Shown here: positions 1 to 9,025 of the stretch, piece by piece
Position numbering within the stretch: the stretch's first letter is position 1
Layout: each line of letters begins with the position of its first letter
Assembly (NCBI GenBank): GCA_036386415.1
Contig: DASVVT010000072.1
Span: 5,839 to 69,838 of the forward strand
Reading direction: 5' to 3'
DNA from: DASVVT01 sp036386415
Lineage (GTDB): Bacteria; Acidobacteriota; Blastocatellia; Pyrinomonadales; Pyrinomonadaceae
DNA: 64,000 nt
Position numbers and translations under genes: made by a program
The notes under the pieces: model-generated
Databases searched by the model: none
Seen by the model: the letters and a program-made list of their open reading frames with translations, nothing else
What the model was told of the DNA's origin: nothing

Positions 1-48
1 CATGCGGATGCCTCCGGTTTAGCAAGTTCGTCTCTGAAAAGGAGATGA

Positions 49-146
49 TAAAACGCAAAGAGCGCAAAGGAGAAAGACGCAGAGGCCGCAAAGCGGCAGC
101 CTCTTTGCGCCCTTTGCGCGCCCCCCTTTGCGTCCTTTGCGTTTAA
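49..146. repeat. Family A hairpin repeat, copy 1
   Basis: Inverted repeat. The left arm is aaacgcaaagagcgcaaag and the right arm carries ctttgcgtcctttgcgttt. The middle also pairs in part (gcctctttgcgcc against ggccgcaaagcggc). Related copies occur near 11.5, 24.0, 27.0, 37.7, 46.6, 61.1, 61.9 and 63.96 kb, always between genes or at gene ends. There is no coding potential. This copy lies 3' of the deacetylase gene, where it could act as a terminator or an RNA-processing hairpin; that role is inferred. Confidence 0.8.
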
Positions 147-187
147 GATATTACTCCCATAGAAAATCCCTTCTCCCTCATTATCTC

Positions 188-1093
188 TCAATCCCCGCTC
201 AAGCTTTTTGCCTGCCCGGCGGCGGGACGGGTGGCAGCCTGCATCGCTTCCCGCAACGGTCGCCATCCAATAACCTGAATGCCGCATTGGTGCACATGGT
301 TGCGCAGCTCCGAGCTCAGGAACGTCTCATAGTCTGCAAGGCGCTGTTGCCAGTCGTCGGTCATGGCCTTCAGCTCGGGGGTATCCAGAGCCGGATGAAC
401 GAGCATGTAGGTTAGGCCTGGCGGTAGCTCATCGAAAATCTTTTGAGCCTGGCCGATCCGATCTGCGGCGGTCTCGTTCAGGTACATCTCTCTCAAGTGG
501 TCGAAGACTGGAAGCCCCTGCTCCTCCCATTCATTGATCGCTTGCTCGGAGAGCGCCTCGACCCACTGTGGCTGCCGCACCATCATGACGGGTACACCCT
601 GCTCGAACCCCAGACCGACATAATGATCCACGACTACGGGGACTAAGTTTGCGAACATGTGGCAGTCAATATGGGTCAGATCAAGACCCGCCTTCAAAGC
701 TCTCCAGACCTGCGCTTGCATCTCCAAGCGGATGGCTTGTGGGTCGGGATTTTTCCACATGGATTGATTACGATAAAAATAGCCTTCCGGGTCGAGCAAG
801 CCGGATTCAGGATCACACGTAGAAACAGGCCCCCAGCGATAGCCATCCCATTCACTTGTCAGCGTGAGATGAATGCCCACATCAACTGACGGGTAGCGGC
901 GACACCAGCGAGCCGCTTCGGGAAACCATGGACACGCAGCCATGAGCGACCCGGAGGAGACTAGCCCGGCATCAACCAGGTCGAAAAACGCGGGCAGCGT
1001 GGATTGACACATCCCGACATCGTCGGCGTTGATGACGACGACACGATCCGTCGCGCCGAATCCCAGCTTACGCAGAACGGAACTGTGGTTCAT
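188..1093 (-). CDS. YdjC/ChbG-family carbohydrate deacetylase
   Basis: A 301-residue cytoplasmic protein of the YdjC/ChbG/HpnK family, metal-dependent enzymes that remove N-acetyl groups from amino sugars in oligosaccharides or lipid-linked sugars. Visible family signatures are VVINADDVGM near residues 19-28 (metal-binding Asp pair), DVGIHLTLTS at 71-80, and THIDCHMF at 140-147 with two histidines. Length is normal and no signal peptide is seen. It is the last gene of a minus-strand run of methyltransferase and glycosyltransferase genes, so a role in tailoring a surface glycan is likely. The substrate cannot be told from sequence. A family B repeat separates it from the gene before it. Confidence 0.85.
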   Translation of the reverse strand: MNHSSVLRKLGFGATDRVVVINADDVGMCQSTLPAFFDLVDAGLVSSGSLMAACPWFPEAARWCRRYPSVDVGIHLTLTSEWDGYRWGPVSTCDPESGLLDPEGYFYRNQSMWKNPDPQAIRLEMQAQVWRALKAGLDLTHIDCHMFANLVPVVVDHYVGLGFEQGVPVMMVRQPQWVEALSEQAINEWEEQGLPVFDHLREMYLNETAADRIGQAQKIFDELPPGLTYMLVHPALDTPELKAMTDDWQQRLADYETFLSSELRNHVHQCGIQVIGWRPLREAMQAATRPAAGQAKSLSGD

Positions 1094-1111
1094 TTAATCG
1101 TCTCCTTCCGA

Positions 1112-1352
1112 GGCTGAAACAGCGCCGGAGGCGCGACCGTATCAGTAGCCCACGACGCGTGAGTCCTGGGAAGATTGTCAGCAAATTTCAACCAAGCCCC
1201 GGCAGGGGCTGCATACTCATCATGGGCATCAGCCGTGTGGTCACACTTGAAATTATGCCGCCCTCTACGAGGGCTCGAATCCCTTGGCTCGGCTTGTTCC
1301 CAAGGCCCAGCGCCGTGGGCTACTGATACGGTCGCCCCTGCCGGGGCTGTCA
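1112..1352. repeat. Family B palindromic element, copy 1 (about 240 bp)
   Basis: Long imperfect inverted repeat. One end reads ctgaaacagcgccggaggcg and runs into tagcccacgacg; the other ends with gtgggctactgatacggtcgcccctgcc followed by a ggggctgt block. The centre holds aagccccggcaggggct and a gccgccctctacgagggctcg block. Copies at 44418-44628 and 62861-63082 share the terminal and internal GC-rich blocks. Open frames inside it (1090-1356 on minus, 1175-1369 on plus) are by-products of the palindrome. There is no transposase, so it resembles a MITE or REP-type element. Confidence 0.8.
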
Positions 1353-1376
1353 TCACGCCGTCTGCTTAACAATGAG

Positions 1377-1991
1377 TCATTTAACTTTCTGAATGGAAAA
1401 GACCGTCTCCGTCAGCCTGGAAACCCGGACGGGAAATTTCTTTTCCAGAGCGAGTAAATCTTCATAAGCTAAGACCCAACGGGAATCCTCTATCACCCAG
1501 TCCATCCCTTGCTGATCGGTCAGGATTTGCCCGCCAGGCCGCATTGACCACAGATAGTTATCCAGCATCCGGTAAAAGTGATACTTGCAGCAAGCAAAGC
1601 TTGCCAGATTGTTATCGATGATAAAGTCATACCTGTGATTTAAAGTTAAAAGAAATTCTCTCCCGTACTTGTTAAGCAAGTAGGCCGTGTAATTGCTAAT
1701 CCGCAAGGAATCGGCAAGCTCTTTTTCGTTCTGGTTGACGGTCAGACCGTCTATCAGTTGGACGCGGCTGGCAAACCGTCGTGCAAATTTAGAGTTCCCC
1801 ACGCCGACATGAAGTATGTTCTTGCCGCTCAGCTCCATCTTGTCTAACACGGCCTCTATTCTGGCCTGATCGACGGTCGTTTCATCCTTTGTGTGATCGA
1901 CCCAGATTGGCATATCGAGCGCCAGCCCCGGATTCTCCAGCTCTCCGCATATTTCCAGGCACGATTCATATCGACTTTTGAACTCTGCCAT
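1377..1991 (-). CDS. Class I SAM methyltransferase-like protein
   Basis: A 204-residue protein with a Rossmann-type SAM-binding motif ILHVGVGNSKFA at about 59-70. A later segment, MRPGGQILTDQQG, matches the post-IV region of class I methyltransferases. The rest is divergent, so the acceptor is unknown. The start is well supported: on the minus strand GGAGGTG lies about 4 bases upstream of the ATG. It sits in a run of three different methyltransferase-like genes next to glycosyltransferases, consistent with methylation of a sugar or lipid carrier; that is inference. It lacks the usual acidic residue pattern after motif I, so catalysis itself is not certain. Confidence 0.7.
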   Translation of the reverse strand: MAEFKSRYESCLEICGELENPGLALDMPIWVDHTKDETTVDQARIEAVLDKMELSGKNILHVGVGNSKFARRFASRVQLIDGLTVNQNEKELADSLRISNYTAYLLNKYGREFLLTLNHRYDFIIDNNLASFACCKYHFYRMLDNYLWSMRPGGQILTDQQGMDWVIEDSRWVLAYEDLLALEKKFPVRVSRLTETVFSIQKVK

Positions 1992-2076
1992 CGCTCACCT
2001 CCTGCGGAGAGAAAGCCGCGCGCGATTGATACGCGGCTGATTGACCCACAAGCTTCATTTAACTCTCCTACCTCTC

Positions 2077-2943
2077 TCATCCCTCCTTACGAGCAATGAG
2101 CAGCCGGTAGGAGACCTTTTCTTTCAGATACAATCTTTCCAGGGCCAATCCGCCCAGATAGGCCGACAACACGATGCGAACGGAAGTCAGCGGGATCGCT
2201 TTGTATAGACGCTCATATATTCTCTCCAGCTTGTCGAGTGTCGCTGAGGTTCGCGGTTGGACTTGTAGAGTTAAGTCCTCCTCGTGAATCACACGAAGAT
2301 GCGCCAGAGAGAGAGCCCGCCGATAGTCATCCTGGGTGTGATAGGGATTACAGCCCCAGTGATCACGCAGGAGCCTGGCCTCGGAAGGTGATTCGACATC
2401 TATTTCAGCTTTTGCCATGTCGTCCAGGATGAGCATCAAGCCGCCAGGGCGTAAGCTCTTTGCAAGGTTGGGTATGGTTCGGTCGAGCACGGGCGCATGG
2501 ATCAGCGACTCGATGGCTGTGACCGCGTCGTAACTCCCGGCAATCGGCGCATCGTAGCTCCGAAGATGGAAGCGGCAGACCTCATCAATGCCGCGCCTGC
2601 GTGCCTCGCGCTGAGCAACCTGAAGCTGCACGCGACTCAGAGTCAGACCGTCATACGCCCCACCGATCTGATCATACCAATGGAAAATCGTGCCGCCGAA
2701 TCCGCATCCGGCATCCAGCACGCGCGGCGCTTCGGGTAACTGAGCCGCCTTGAGCAGTCGGTCGTTGACGTATTCCAGGCCCGCACTCCGTCTCTGCTTT
2801 GCTCTGTCTGTCTCCGGCGGGACAGAGAGCGTCTTATGCATGGTGAAGCTGGCGAATCGATCCCCGTAAGAGAGCCAGTTTGCGAGCTGAACGTAACGAG
2901 AGAGCCAGTCATAGTAATCCGGGATTGTTTCGTGTGTAATCAA
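2077..2943 (-). CDS. Class I SAM-dependent methyltransferase
   Basis: A 288-residue methyltransferase. Motif I is VLDAGCGFGG at about 75-84. Following segments SYDAVTAIESLIHAP and LRPGGLMLILDD fit motifs of the UbiE/CMAS-like class I fold, and the N-terminal helical part (DYYDWLSRYVQLANWLSYG) resembles small-molecule methyltransferases. The ATG overlaps the stop of the gene before it by 4 bases (ATGA), indicating translational coupling. The acceptor is unknown; the operon context points to a surface glycan or lipid precursor. No membrane segment or signal peptide is seen. Confidence 0.8.
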   Translation of the reverse strand: MITHETIPDYYDWLSRYVQLANWLSYGDRFASFTMHKTLSVPPETDRAKQRRSAGLEYVNDRLLKAAQLPEAPRVLDAGCGFGGTIFHWYDQIGGAYDGLTLSRVQLQVAQREARRRGIDEVCRFHLRSYDAPIAGSYDAVTAIESLIHAPVLDRTIPNLAKSLRPGGLMLILDDMAKAEIDVESPSEARLLRDHWGCNPYHTQDDYRRALSLAHLRVIHEEDLTLQVQPRTSATLDKLERIYERLYKAIPLTSVRIVLSAYLGGLALERLYLKEKVSYRLLIARKEG

Positions 2944-3533
2944 GGGGCTTTACCTCCAGCGTGAAGATGTTCCGGCCTGCCATACGCGAGCAGGGACTTG
3001 TACTCGTCAACTTGAATCATCTCTCCTTGTTCGACGAAGCCTTCGATAATGGTACGCGCCCGGGCAAAATGGCTCGATTCTCGATAGAAAAAGATCTTTC
3101 CTCCCGGCTTCAATTTCGACAGGAAAAGAGCAAGCAAAGAGGAATCGTCCAACTGAGCGTAGGCGGATTGCTCTTCGTCATAGAACTCACAGAGGTGAAA
3201 CAGTGTGACCAGATCAAAATCGGGTATGATCCGGGGCGTCAGTGTGTAGATGTCTCCGAAGATGACCTTGTAGGTTCTGGCGGCTGATGGGTTGTCGATG
3301 ATGAACTGGATATACTGATCATATTCCTGCCGCGAGGCGGTGATCGCCAGTATCTCGTTGGTTCCGCCTGTCTCAAGGTTCCGCTTGCCGATGATGTGAT
3401 GCTCGCCCGTGCCGAAATGAAAGATGACCCGGTCTGTGACGTTGTTGGCCCGGAGGTATTCCAGAAAATGAATGTCGCAGGGACACATCTCGGCCATTAA
3501 GGGCCAAGACCAGTCCCAGTAATTTAGCTGCAC
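2940..3533 (-). CDS. Divergent methyltransferase-like protein (GTG start)
   Basis: The frame is open from 3611, but the best start is the GTG at 3533: a perfect minus-strand GGAGGT lies 6 bases before it, and it cuts the overlap with the preceding gene from 88 to 10 bases. This gives 197 residues. RVIFHFGTGEHH near 35-46 looks like a modified SAM-binding loop, with DFDLVTLFHLCEFYDE and LKPGGKIFFYRE as the later strands of a class I methyltransferase. The family is not recognised more closely. It is coupled by 4-base overlap to the next methyltransferase, so the two probably act on the same product. Confidence 0.65.
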   Translation of the reverse strand: MQLNYWDWSWPLMAEMCPCDIHFLEYLRANNVTDRVIFHFGTGEHHIIGKRNLETGGTNEILAITASRQEYDQYIQFIIDNPSAARTYKVIFGDIYTLTPRIIPDFDLVTLFHLCEFYDEEQSAYAQLDDSSLLALFLSKLKPGGKIFFYRESSHFARARTIIEGFVEQGEMIQVDEYKSLLAYGRPEHLHAGGKAP

Positions 3534-4594
3534 GGGCGCACCTCCGGCTGCGAAGGTTGTAATGGCTCTTCGACTTCCACGCTGCTCAATCCATCGACGC
3601 AGGCGACCCATCTCCCTTCGGGCGTGAGAACGGGATCGACATGATGCATGCCTTCACTGTTCCACCCGTCGCTTGCGGCACAGAGAATAGGGCTCGCCGC
3701 GTCCTCTCTTTCACTGTAGGTTGTCCGTGTCAGGTCTGTGATCTCGAAAGCTCGAACCTGGCTGCCATAGCGGTCGTAGCAGTCCTGTGTGAATCGAATG
3801 AGGCGGCTATCCGCTTGGATCACTCTCCCTCCGGGTCTGGCGATCCGCGCATTTCCCTCCACCACCGGACTGCGTGGGTGCTCATGCCAGCCATCCGTCA
3901 GGCGATCCGAATAGTAGAGACGAAGCGTATCGCTCTTTTGAATCGGCGCGCAGGTAAACATCCACCACCTGGAGTCAAAGCGGAAGATGGACGTGTCGGC
4001 GCACCTTCCAGAAAGAAGCGTCCCCGCGCAAGTCCAGCGGGTTGGGAAGAGGGTCGCCCGATACAGGCAAATAGCGTCCATCGCCAGGGTCTCCGGGATC
4101 ATGTAGTAGTCATCTTTCCACCTGAAGACGTAGGGGTAGGAGAGGTGGAAGGGTTCCCTGAGCACGATCTGGCGGTACTGCCAATGTAAGCCGTCTCGGC
4201 TGACGGCCAATCCGATCTCTCCCTTATCGGTCTCCTCGTTCATCACCTCGAAGAACATGTACCAGTTGCCATCTTCGACGACCATGAAGGGATCAGCGAC
4301 AAAGCTGGCCCGAACATCTGACACCTCTCGGGAAGTTAAGACAGGGTTTTGAATCTCCGGCGCAGACGACAGGCGCAGAGGCGACTTCCCCGTGTAGATT
4401 CCTATCGACCAGCTTCTACGCAATGTTCCAGCCGCCCGCACCGCCCGCAGGGCGCTTTGCTTCTCATCTGTCAACTCTTTGCTCAAAGTGTTCGTGGTCA
4501 GAACCGCAAGAGTGCTGCTTCCGATTAGATTCGCTTGTTGATGAAACTCAATAGCGATTTCTTCGTCTCGCTTAACGAAAACTTCTTCACCCAC
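3524..4594 (-). CDS. GIPC-transferase-like protein with beta-propeller-type domain
   Basis: About 356 residues from a GTG start. WSIGIYTGKSP, then VADPFMVVEDGNWYMFFEVMN, GEIGLAVSRDGLHW, LSYPYVFRWKDDYYMIPET and DTSIFRFDSRWWMF form the repeated blade-like units seen in the N-terminal domain of plant glucosamine inositolphosphorylceramide transferases and in GH43/32-type five-bladed propellers. In bacteria this domain occurs in surface-polysaccharide loci. It may bind or transfer a sugar; the reaction is not established. The first 40 residues overlap the upstream glycosyltransferase by 70 bases and carry no similarity, so the true start may be internal. Confidence 0.65.
   Translation of the reverse strand: MGEEVFVKRDEEIAIEFHQQANLIGSSTLAVLTTNTLSKELTDEKQSALRAVRAAGTLRRSWSIGIYTGKSPLRLSSAPEIQNPVLTSREVSDVRASFVADPFMVVEDGNWYMFFEVMNEETDKGEIGLAVSRDGLHWQYRQIVLREPFHLSYPYVFRWKDDYYMIPETLAMDAICLYRATLFPTRWTCAGTLLSGRCADTSIFRFDSRWWMFTCAPIQKSDTLRLYYSDRLTDGWHEHPRSPVVEGNARIARPGGRVIQADSRLIRFTQDCYDRYGSQVRAFEITDLTRTTYSEREDAASPILCAASDGWNSEGMHHVDPVLTPEGRWVACVDGLSSVEVEEPLQPSQPEVRPCS
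3540..3545 (-). promoter_or_regulatory. Ribosome binding site deciding the GTG start at 3533
   Basis: Perfect GGAGGT on the minus strand, 6 bases before the GTG at 3533. It fixes the start of the methyltransferase-like gene, which otherwise would be placed 78 bases further upstream inside its neighbour. Confidence 0.7.
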
Positions 4595-5517
4595 TCGGAC
4601 GCATCAATCCGAATCTCCCGGCTCAATGCTTCGTCCAGCACATCGAGGATTGACCCTCGCTTTCCGTTGATATGTCCATACACGTGGGGTCTCAGGTCAG
4701 CCTCATCAAAACCCCAATAGTTGCCGTTGACGACGCAAGTTACCCCACAAGCCATCGCTTCGACCAGCGCGATACAGAAACTTTCCTTCGGAGAGGCCAT
4801 CACAAACATGCTCGCGCGATTGCAGAGATCGGCTAGCTGATGAGGCGTCCGCCAGTTAGTTCCTGCCTCTGGCCTGTGAGGATCAACGGTGGAAAAGATG
4901 CTCGTATTGTCGATGTACGCATTGACCTCTTTGAAATAGCTTTCATCCGTGACGCCGCCCACCAGATAGAGTTGCTTCTTGTATTTGCGATGGATTCTCT
5001 CTCGATAGTCGCGCACCAGCTCCAATTGATTCTTGTCCGGATGGATTCTTCCGACAGAGATAATGAACTCCTCGTCGCGCCTGTTTTTGTAAAAGATATC
5101 TGAATTATAGGAAGCGCCTAAGAGAAGCACATCCCTGTGCGGACGAACACTCAGGTGTGTCATGATCCCTTTAAAGAGATGGTCAGGCAGGTCATCGCGC
5201 GGGTGTATGTCTGTCAGGCAAAAAGATGGGAGACCAGCGACGAGTCTTCGAGTGAACTCATTTTCTCCAAAACCGATAAACAGGGCGAACTCAAAATTAT
5301 GGTCAAGGATTCTTTCTACTGTTATATCACACGGAACAGCCAGGTCGTCATGGAACAGTCCGAGCGGCTCCCATCCGCTCGACTCAGTGTGAAGAAAGTA
5401 GATGTCATAGTCAGAGAAGATATATAACTGGTAGTCCATGATGAGCCTTTCACAGCCACTGGTCACGAAAGGATAAGGATTCGCGGACGAGACTATCAAG
5501 GCTTTCTTCTTCTTCAT
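4525..5517 (-). CDS. Glycosyltransferase family 4
   Basis: A 330-residue GT-B glycosyltransferase. The start is placed at the ATG giving MKKKKALIVSSANPYPF, which opens with the expected first Rossmann strand; the frame extends 23 codons further upstream without similarity. FIISVGRIHPDKNQLELV begins the C-terminal nucleotide-sugar domain, and ESFCIALVEAMACG is the EX7E motif of GT4 retaining enzymes. Donor and acceptor are unknown. It is the first gene of the minus-strand surface-glycan run reaching to 188, divergent from the Spy-like gene at 5669. Confidence 0.85.
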   Translation of the reverse strand: MKKKKALIVSSANPYPFVTSGCERLIMDYQLYIFSDYDIYFLHTESSGWEPLGLFHDDLAVPCDITVERILDHNFEFALFIGFGENEFTRRLVAGLPSFCLTDIHPRDDLPDHLFKGIMTHLSVRPHRDVLLLGASYNSDIFYKNRRDEEFIISVGRIHPDKNQLELVRDYRERIHRKYKKQLYLVGGVTDESYFKEVNAYIDNTSIFSTVDPHRPEAGTNWRTPHQLADLCNRASMFVMASPKESFCIALVEAMACGVTCVVNGNYWGFDEADLRPHVYGHINGKRGSILDVLDEALSREIRIDASEWVKKFSLSETKKSLLSFINKRI

Positions 5518-5668
5518 AGCTTGACGATGAACACTGCGGCCGATGCCCTCTCTCGGAGGTCGCGCCCTTCTGATGGTCGCTTGCAATAGTTATTACTATT
5601 GACTGATTCATTGCGCTAGTCCACAATAATATCATTCTTAACTCCTGGAAATGGAAGGAGAATATCGT

Positions 5669-6172
5669 ATGAGTCAAATGAGGAAGGAACAACCGGTTGC
5701 CACTCAGACGGCGACTGGTGCCGAGGAGGAGTCAGGTATTCGGCAAGGTCGTAAGCTCGGAAGCGCAGGATCAATGCGCGGTGGATCGTTGCGTCAGATG
5801 GGTGGGGTCGGCATGCTGCTTCGGCATGCTGATGAGTTTGATCTCACGGAAGAGCAGGAAGAGCGTTTGAATGAGATCAGGACTGAGCATGAGCTGGAGA
5901 AGATCGACCTTTTGGCGGCGCTTCAGAAGGCCAAGGTCATGTTCCGCTCCCTGGTCCGTAAACATGACGCTGCCGAAAAGGACGTGATGGACGCCATCGA
6001 CAAAGTAGCTGAGCGCGAGGCCGAGCTTCGCAAGATGCGCTACAGGCATATGAAAACGGCGCACAGCGTGCTCAGTGACGATCAGCGAAATAGTCTCAAG
6101 ACTTTTCATAAGCAGAAGACACAAGACAAGGTCAAAGCATTCCGACAGGCGGAACGCGGAGTTTCGAGCTGA
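5669..6172 (+). CDS. Spy/CpxP-like helical protein without a signal peptide
   Basis: A 167-residue helical, highly charged protein. The start at 5669 has GGAG 8 bases upstream and is preferred over the in-frame ATG at 5651. LTEEQEERLNEIR at about 62-74 and LSDDQRNSLKTF near the C-terminus resemble the paired LTxxQ motifs of Spy/CpxP-family proteins, with a long amphipathic helical hairpin between them. Family members are normally periplasmic chaperones or heavy-metal sensors, but here the N-terminus is polar, with a Gly-rich stretch and no signal peptide. It lies just upstream of two multicopper oxidase genes, so a link to copper stress is possible but inferred. Confidence 0.65.
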   Translation: MSQMRKEQPVATQTATGAEEESGIRQGRKLGSAGSMRGGSLRQMGGVGMLLRHADEFDLTEEQEERLNEIRTEHELEKIDLLAALQKAKVMFRSLVRKHDAAEKDVMDAIDKVAEREAELRKMRYRHMKTAHSVLSDDQRNSLKTFHKQKTQDKVKAFRQAERGVSS

Positions 6173-6209
6173 CAATCTATACTTTGCCGATCAGCTCCGT
6201 TGTATGAAG

Positions 6210-6262
6210 CCGGGGAAGGTGGAATCAAGCCCACCGCGAACCCGGTTGATCGCTCTTTTTTT
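6210..6262 (+). terminator. Nested hairpin followed by T run
   Basis: An outer stem CCGGG/CCCGG encloses an inner stem GGTGG/CCACC, followed within about 12 bases by ctcttttttt. It is placed to end the transcript of the Spy-like gene. The distance from stem to T run is longer than ideal. Confidence 0.4.
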
Positions 6263-6667
6263 GCCTAACACGGTAATACCTCTAACAGCGTCGATCTTGC
6301 CTTGTCCGTAACGTGAGGCTGCGAGTCGGATCGGCTCAGGCGCTGGCAGTCTGTTGAATTGTGCCGAACCCCATCTTTATTCTTTGGTCCAGCACACTCA
6401 TCATATCGCTGGTCGACGAGAGGCTGTGAGCCCGCCCTGGCGGGACATCCTCTGCGACCAAAACTCGATATTGGATGTACAACAAATGCAGTTCTTACTT
6501 TTTAACAACCCACGGTTTCATTCCGGCAATTTGGTCTCGTAAGTTCCTGTCCACGTCAATCCTGTACGGGGGTTGACTCAACATTGCAGTTAGTACTGAT
6601 CGTTCCTGGAAGTAGGTCTTCGAAGGATGGCTAAGCCTTTTTCTATTTGCTTAAGGAGAACTCTGCG
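6263..6667. other. Intergenic region upstream of multicopper oxidase 1
   Basis: No convincing gene is seen. It contains a short hairpin cccgccctggcggg near 6431-6446 and a TTGACT at 6573-6578 that could be a -35 element, but no good -10 at 16-18 bases. The AAGGAG at 6653-6658 serves the oxidase start at 6668. Confidence 0.4.
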
Positions 6668-8773
6668 ATGCGAAAAAAGATGATAGACAAGAAATCTCAA
6701 GACCCCGACATCGAGCCAAGGGAGAAGGGTGAGCTGGAGGGCGCGGCACACGCCGCCGTGGAGAAAAAATCGGGCGTCAACCGCCGCAAATTCCTGATCG
6801 CCGGGTCGGGCGCCGCCGCCGCCGCCCTGATCACGAGCAGATCACTCGCGCAGCAAGGCACGGGTCAGGGTGGCGGTCAAGGCCCACAAGGCCCGTCGGT
6901 CAGCGCTTTTAAAAAGGGAAGTTCTTCTGGTTCTTTTCAGTTCCGTGAGCCCGGAGCGGTGAGCGCTCGTCTCAGCTCGAGCGGGGATGGGAGCAGCTTT
7001 CTTGTCTGGGGACTCAGCGCCTCGCTGGTCAATTGGAAATATACCTGCGACGGGCAGACCACCGACGCGCCCCAGATACCCATCTTCAATTATAATGTCC
7101 CCGGAGTGACGTTTTTCGTAGACCCCGGCACCAACATGATGGTCCGGCTGATGAATAATCTTGGGAATATCTCCTTTCCCGGCGACAAATGCGAAATGGA
7201 CACCGAGCATGCCGCTGAAATGAAGGGTGAAGCGCATGCCTGCCCGACCCCAGGCCCGACTCCCGCTGCATCTCCCGCCCCGCTGCCAGCTCCCAAGCCC
7301 GGCTGCTTCAATCACACCAACCTGCATACTCACGGCCTCATGGTCTCGCCGTGCAGCATAGACAAGAACGGTAATACACATTGCGGAGCGATCACCTCCG
7401 ATAAGCTTGAGTCATCTTCCGATGATGTGCTGGTGGACATCCCGCCCGGTGGCTCGAACCTCTATCGCATCGTCCTGCCTAATTTCCACGCGCCCGGAAC
7501 GCACTGGTATCACTCGCACCTGCATGGCGCATCGGGCTACCAGGTCTCCAGCGGCATGGCGGGGGCGATCATCGTCCGAGAGCCTTACGGGCAGCAAATC
7601 GTGCCGGATGATCGCGACAAAATATTCCTTATGCAAGAGGTTATTTTCGGGCAGGATGCCGCCTATCCAGCCGTCTATACTATCGCAGGTGGGAAGAATA
7701 CGGCCGGCTTTCTGATCAACGGACAATGCCAGCCCACCCTGTCAATGGTCGCGGGCCAAACTCAGCGCTGGCGTTTCATCAACGGGACGGCGACACCTCG
7801 CGGGCTCATGAAGCTGCGGCTCGTCAAGTGCAGCGATACTCCCCAAGCCGTCTGTGATAACTCGGTCCCACCGCCTCCGACTCCGACTACTCCCAACGCC
7901 CTCATGTACCTGATCGCCGTGGACGGCATCTCCTTCTACGGCTTCCCGCCGCAACCCGTCAGGGCGCACCTGATCGGGCCGGGCAACCGCGCCGACTTCC
8001 TTATCAACATTCCGAGGCCGGGCAAGTACAAGTTGGTCAAGGATGCCTTTCCGACGGATGCCAAAAGCGTGAGCGATTACACGAACGTCATCGGGCCAAC
8101 TCAGAATACCGCACAAGTGCTCGCCTATATTGAGGTGAATCACGCACCCCCTTACTTAACGCCGGAGAAGATGATCGACATCATCGGAGGGAAATACGGA
8201 GGCGAGAGGGCGATGTACTTGCAACCCATCGGGAAGGTAGACAAGTCGGATCAACAGCTTATCTTCTTTTCAGATAACCAGAGCGGAGTTGGCGGTGTGC
8301 TGGGTGGCCGGTTCCAGATCAACAACAACTACTACCCGTGCAACAGCGACTTCATCGCGGATGTCAATACGGCGCAAGAGGTGACGATTCAGAATCAGGG
8401 GCCTGTGGGAGCTGGGCAGATGCCGCACACCTTCCACATCCACGTCAATCCGTTCCAGATGGTCGGACGCACCAACGACTTTGAAGTGGAGGACGGAGAC
8501 CTTGGTGGCAGGAGGAGGCTGGACCCGAATGATCCCTGTAATTGGATGTGGATGGATACTCTCGCCCTTCCTCCAAATACGTCGAAGGTCCGTTCCCGTT
8601 TTCTGGTCTACAACGGGGAGTATGTGTCGCACTGCCACCTCTTGATTCACGAAGATGTGGGTATGATGGTCAACGTGAAGATCAATGGCAAGGGGATCGG
8701 CCCGAACCAGCCGGTGACGGATTATCCCCCGGAGGCGCTCGCGTGCATTAAGCGGACGATGAAAACGTGCTGA
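6668..8773 (+). CDS. Tat-exported multicopper oxidase 1
   Basis: 701 residues from the ATG at 6668 (AAGGAG 9 bases upstream). A twin-arginine signal NRRKFLIAGSGAAAAALI at about 38-55 ends near SLAQQ, so it is folded with cofactor and exported to the periplasm. Copper motifs are complete: NLHTHGL (about 218), HWYHSHLHG (about 278), MPHTFHIHVNPF (about 583) and YVSHCHLLIHEDVGMM (about 651), giving type 1, 2 and 3 sites with a Met axial ligand. Low-complexity Pro/Ala inserts separate the domains. Likely couples oxidation of Cu(I), Fe(II), Mn(II) or phenolics to O2 reduction; the substrate is not deducible. A strong terminator follows. Confidence 0.93.
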   Translation: MRKKMIDKKSQDPDIEPREKGELEGAAHAAVEKKSGVNRRKFLIAGSGAAAAALITSRSLAQQGTGQGGGQGPQGPSVSAFKKGSSSGSFQFREPGAVSARLSSSGDGSSFLVWGLSASLVNWKYTCDGQTTDAPQIPIFNYNVPGVTFFVDPGTNMMVRLMNNLGNISFPGDKCEMDTEHAAEMKGEAHACPTPGPTPAASPAPLPAPKPGCFNHTNLHTHGLMVSPCSIDKNGNTHCGAITSDKLESSSDDVLVDIPPGGSNLYRIVLPNFHAPGTHWYHSHLHGASGYQVSSGMAGAIIVREPYGQQIVPDDRDKIFLMQEVIFGQDAAYPAVYTIAGGKNTAGFLINGQCQPTLSMVAGQTQRWRFINGTATPRGLMKLRLVKCSDTPQAVCDNSVPPPPTPTTPNALMYLIAVDGISFYGFPPQPVRAHLIGPGNRADFLINIPRPGKYKLVKDAFPTDAKSVSDYTNVIGPTQNTAQVLAYIEVNHAPPYLTPEKMIDIIGGKYGGERAMYLQPIGKVDKSDQQLIFFSDNQSGVGGVLGGRFQINNNYYPCNSDFIADVNTAQEVTIQNQGPVGAGQMPHTFHIHVNPFQMVGRTNDFEVEDGDLGGRRRLDPNDPCNWMWMDTLALPPNTSKVRSRFLVYNGEYVSHCHLLIHEDVGMMVNVKINGKGIGPNQPVTDYPPEALACIKRTMKTC

Positions 8774-8802
8774 CCTTGAGAGTTCTCGCACAATTGATGT
8801 TT

Positions 8803-8844
8803 AATGGGATAGCCGCAGCAGTGGACTGCGGCTATCCCATTTTT
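8803..8844 (+). terminator. Strong intrinsic terminator after multicopper oxidase 1
   Basis: A perfect 16-base stem (aatgggatagccgcag and its complement) with a 7-base loop, ending directly in a run of T. It separates the transcripts of the two multicopper oxidase genes. Confidence 0.9.
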
Positions 8845-9025
8845 ATAGCGACTTGTAATTGGACGCGCGCTCCCAGGTCACACTCATTCGCAAATGGCGA
8901 TGCACATCAAGCAGACCTCCCTCTACGGTGGCTCGGTCAAACGCGAAGCTCCGCATCGTGGTAACGGATTTTGATGCCCTGATACTCCTCGGCTAGAATG
9001 AATTGAAGAAGGAGCAAAATCTATC

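Noticed and set aside
1090..1369. Open frames on both strands with Ala/Pro/Gly-rich products
   Set aside because: They are translations of the family B palindrome; both strands give similar peptides such as AGATVSVAHG and APAGAVITP.
6205..6262. Possible cobalamin or Moco riboswitch after the Spy-like gene
   Set aside because: The nested stems and T run resemble a terminator; the conserved B12-box or Moco-motif bases are absent, and it lies more than 400 bases before the next gene.
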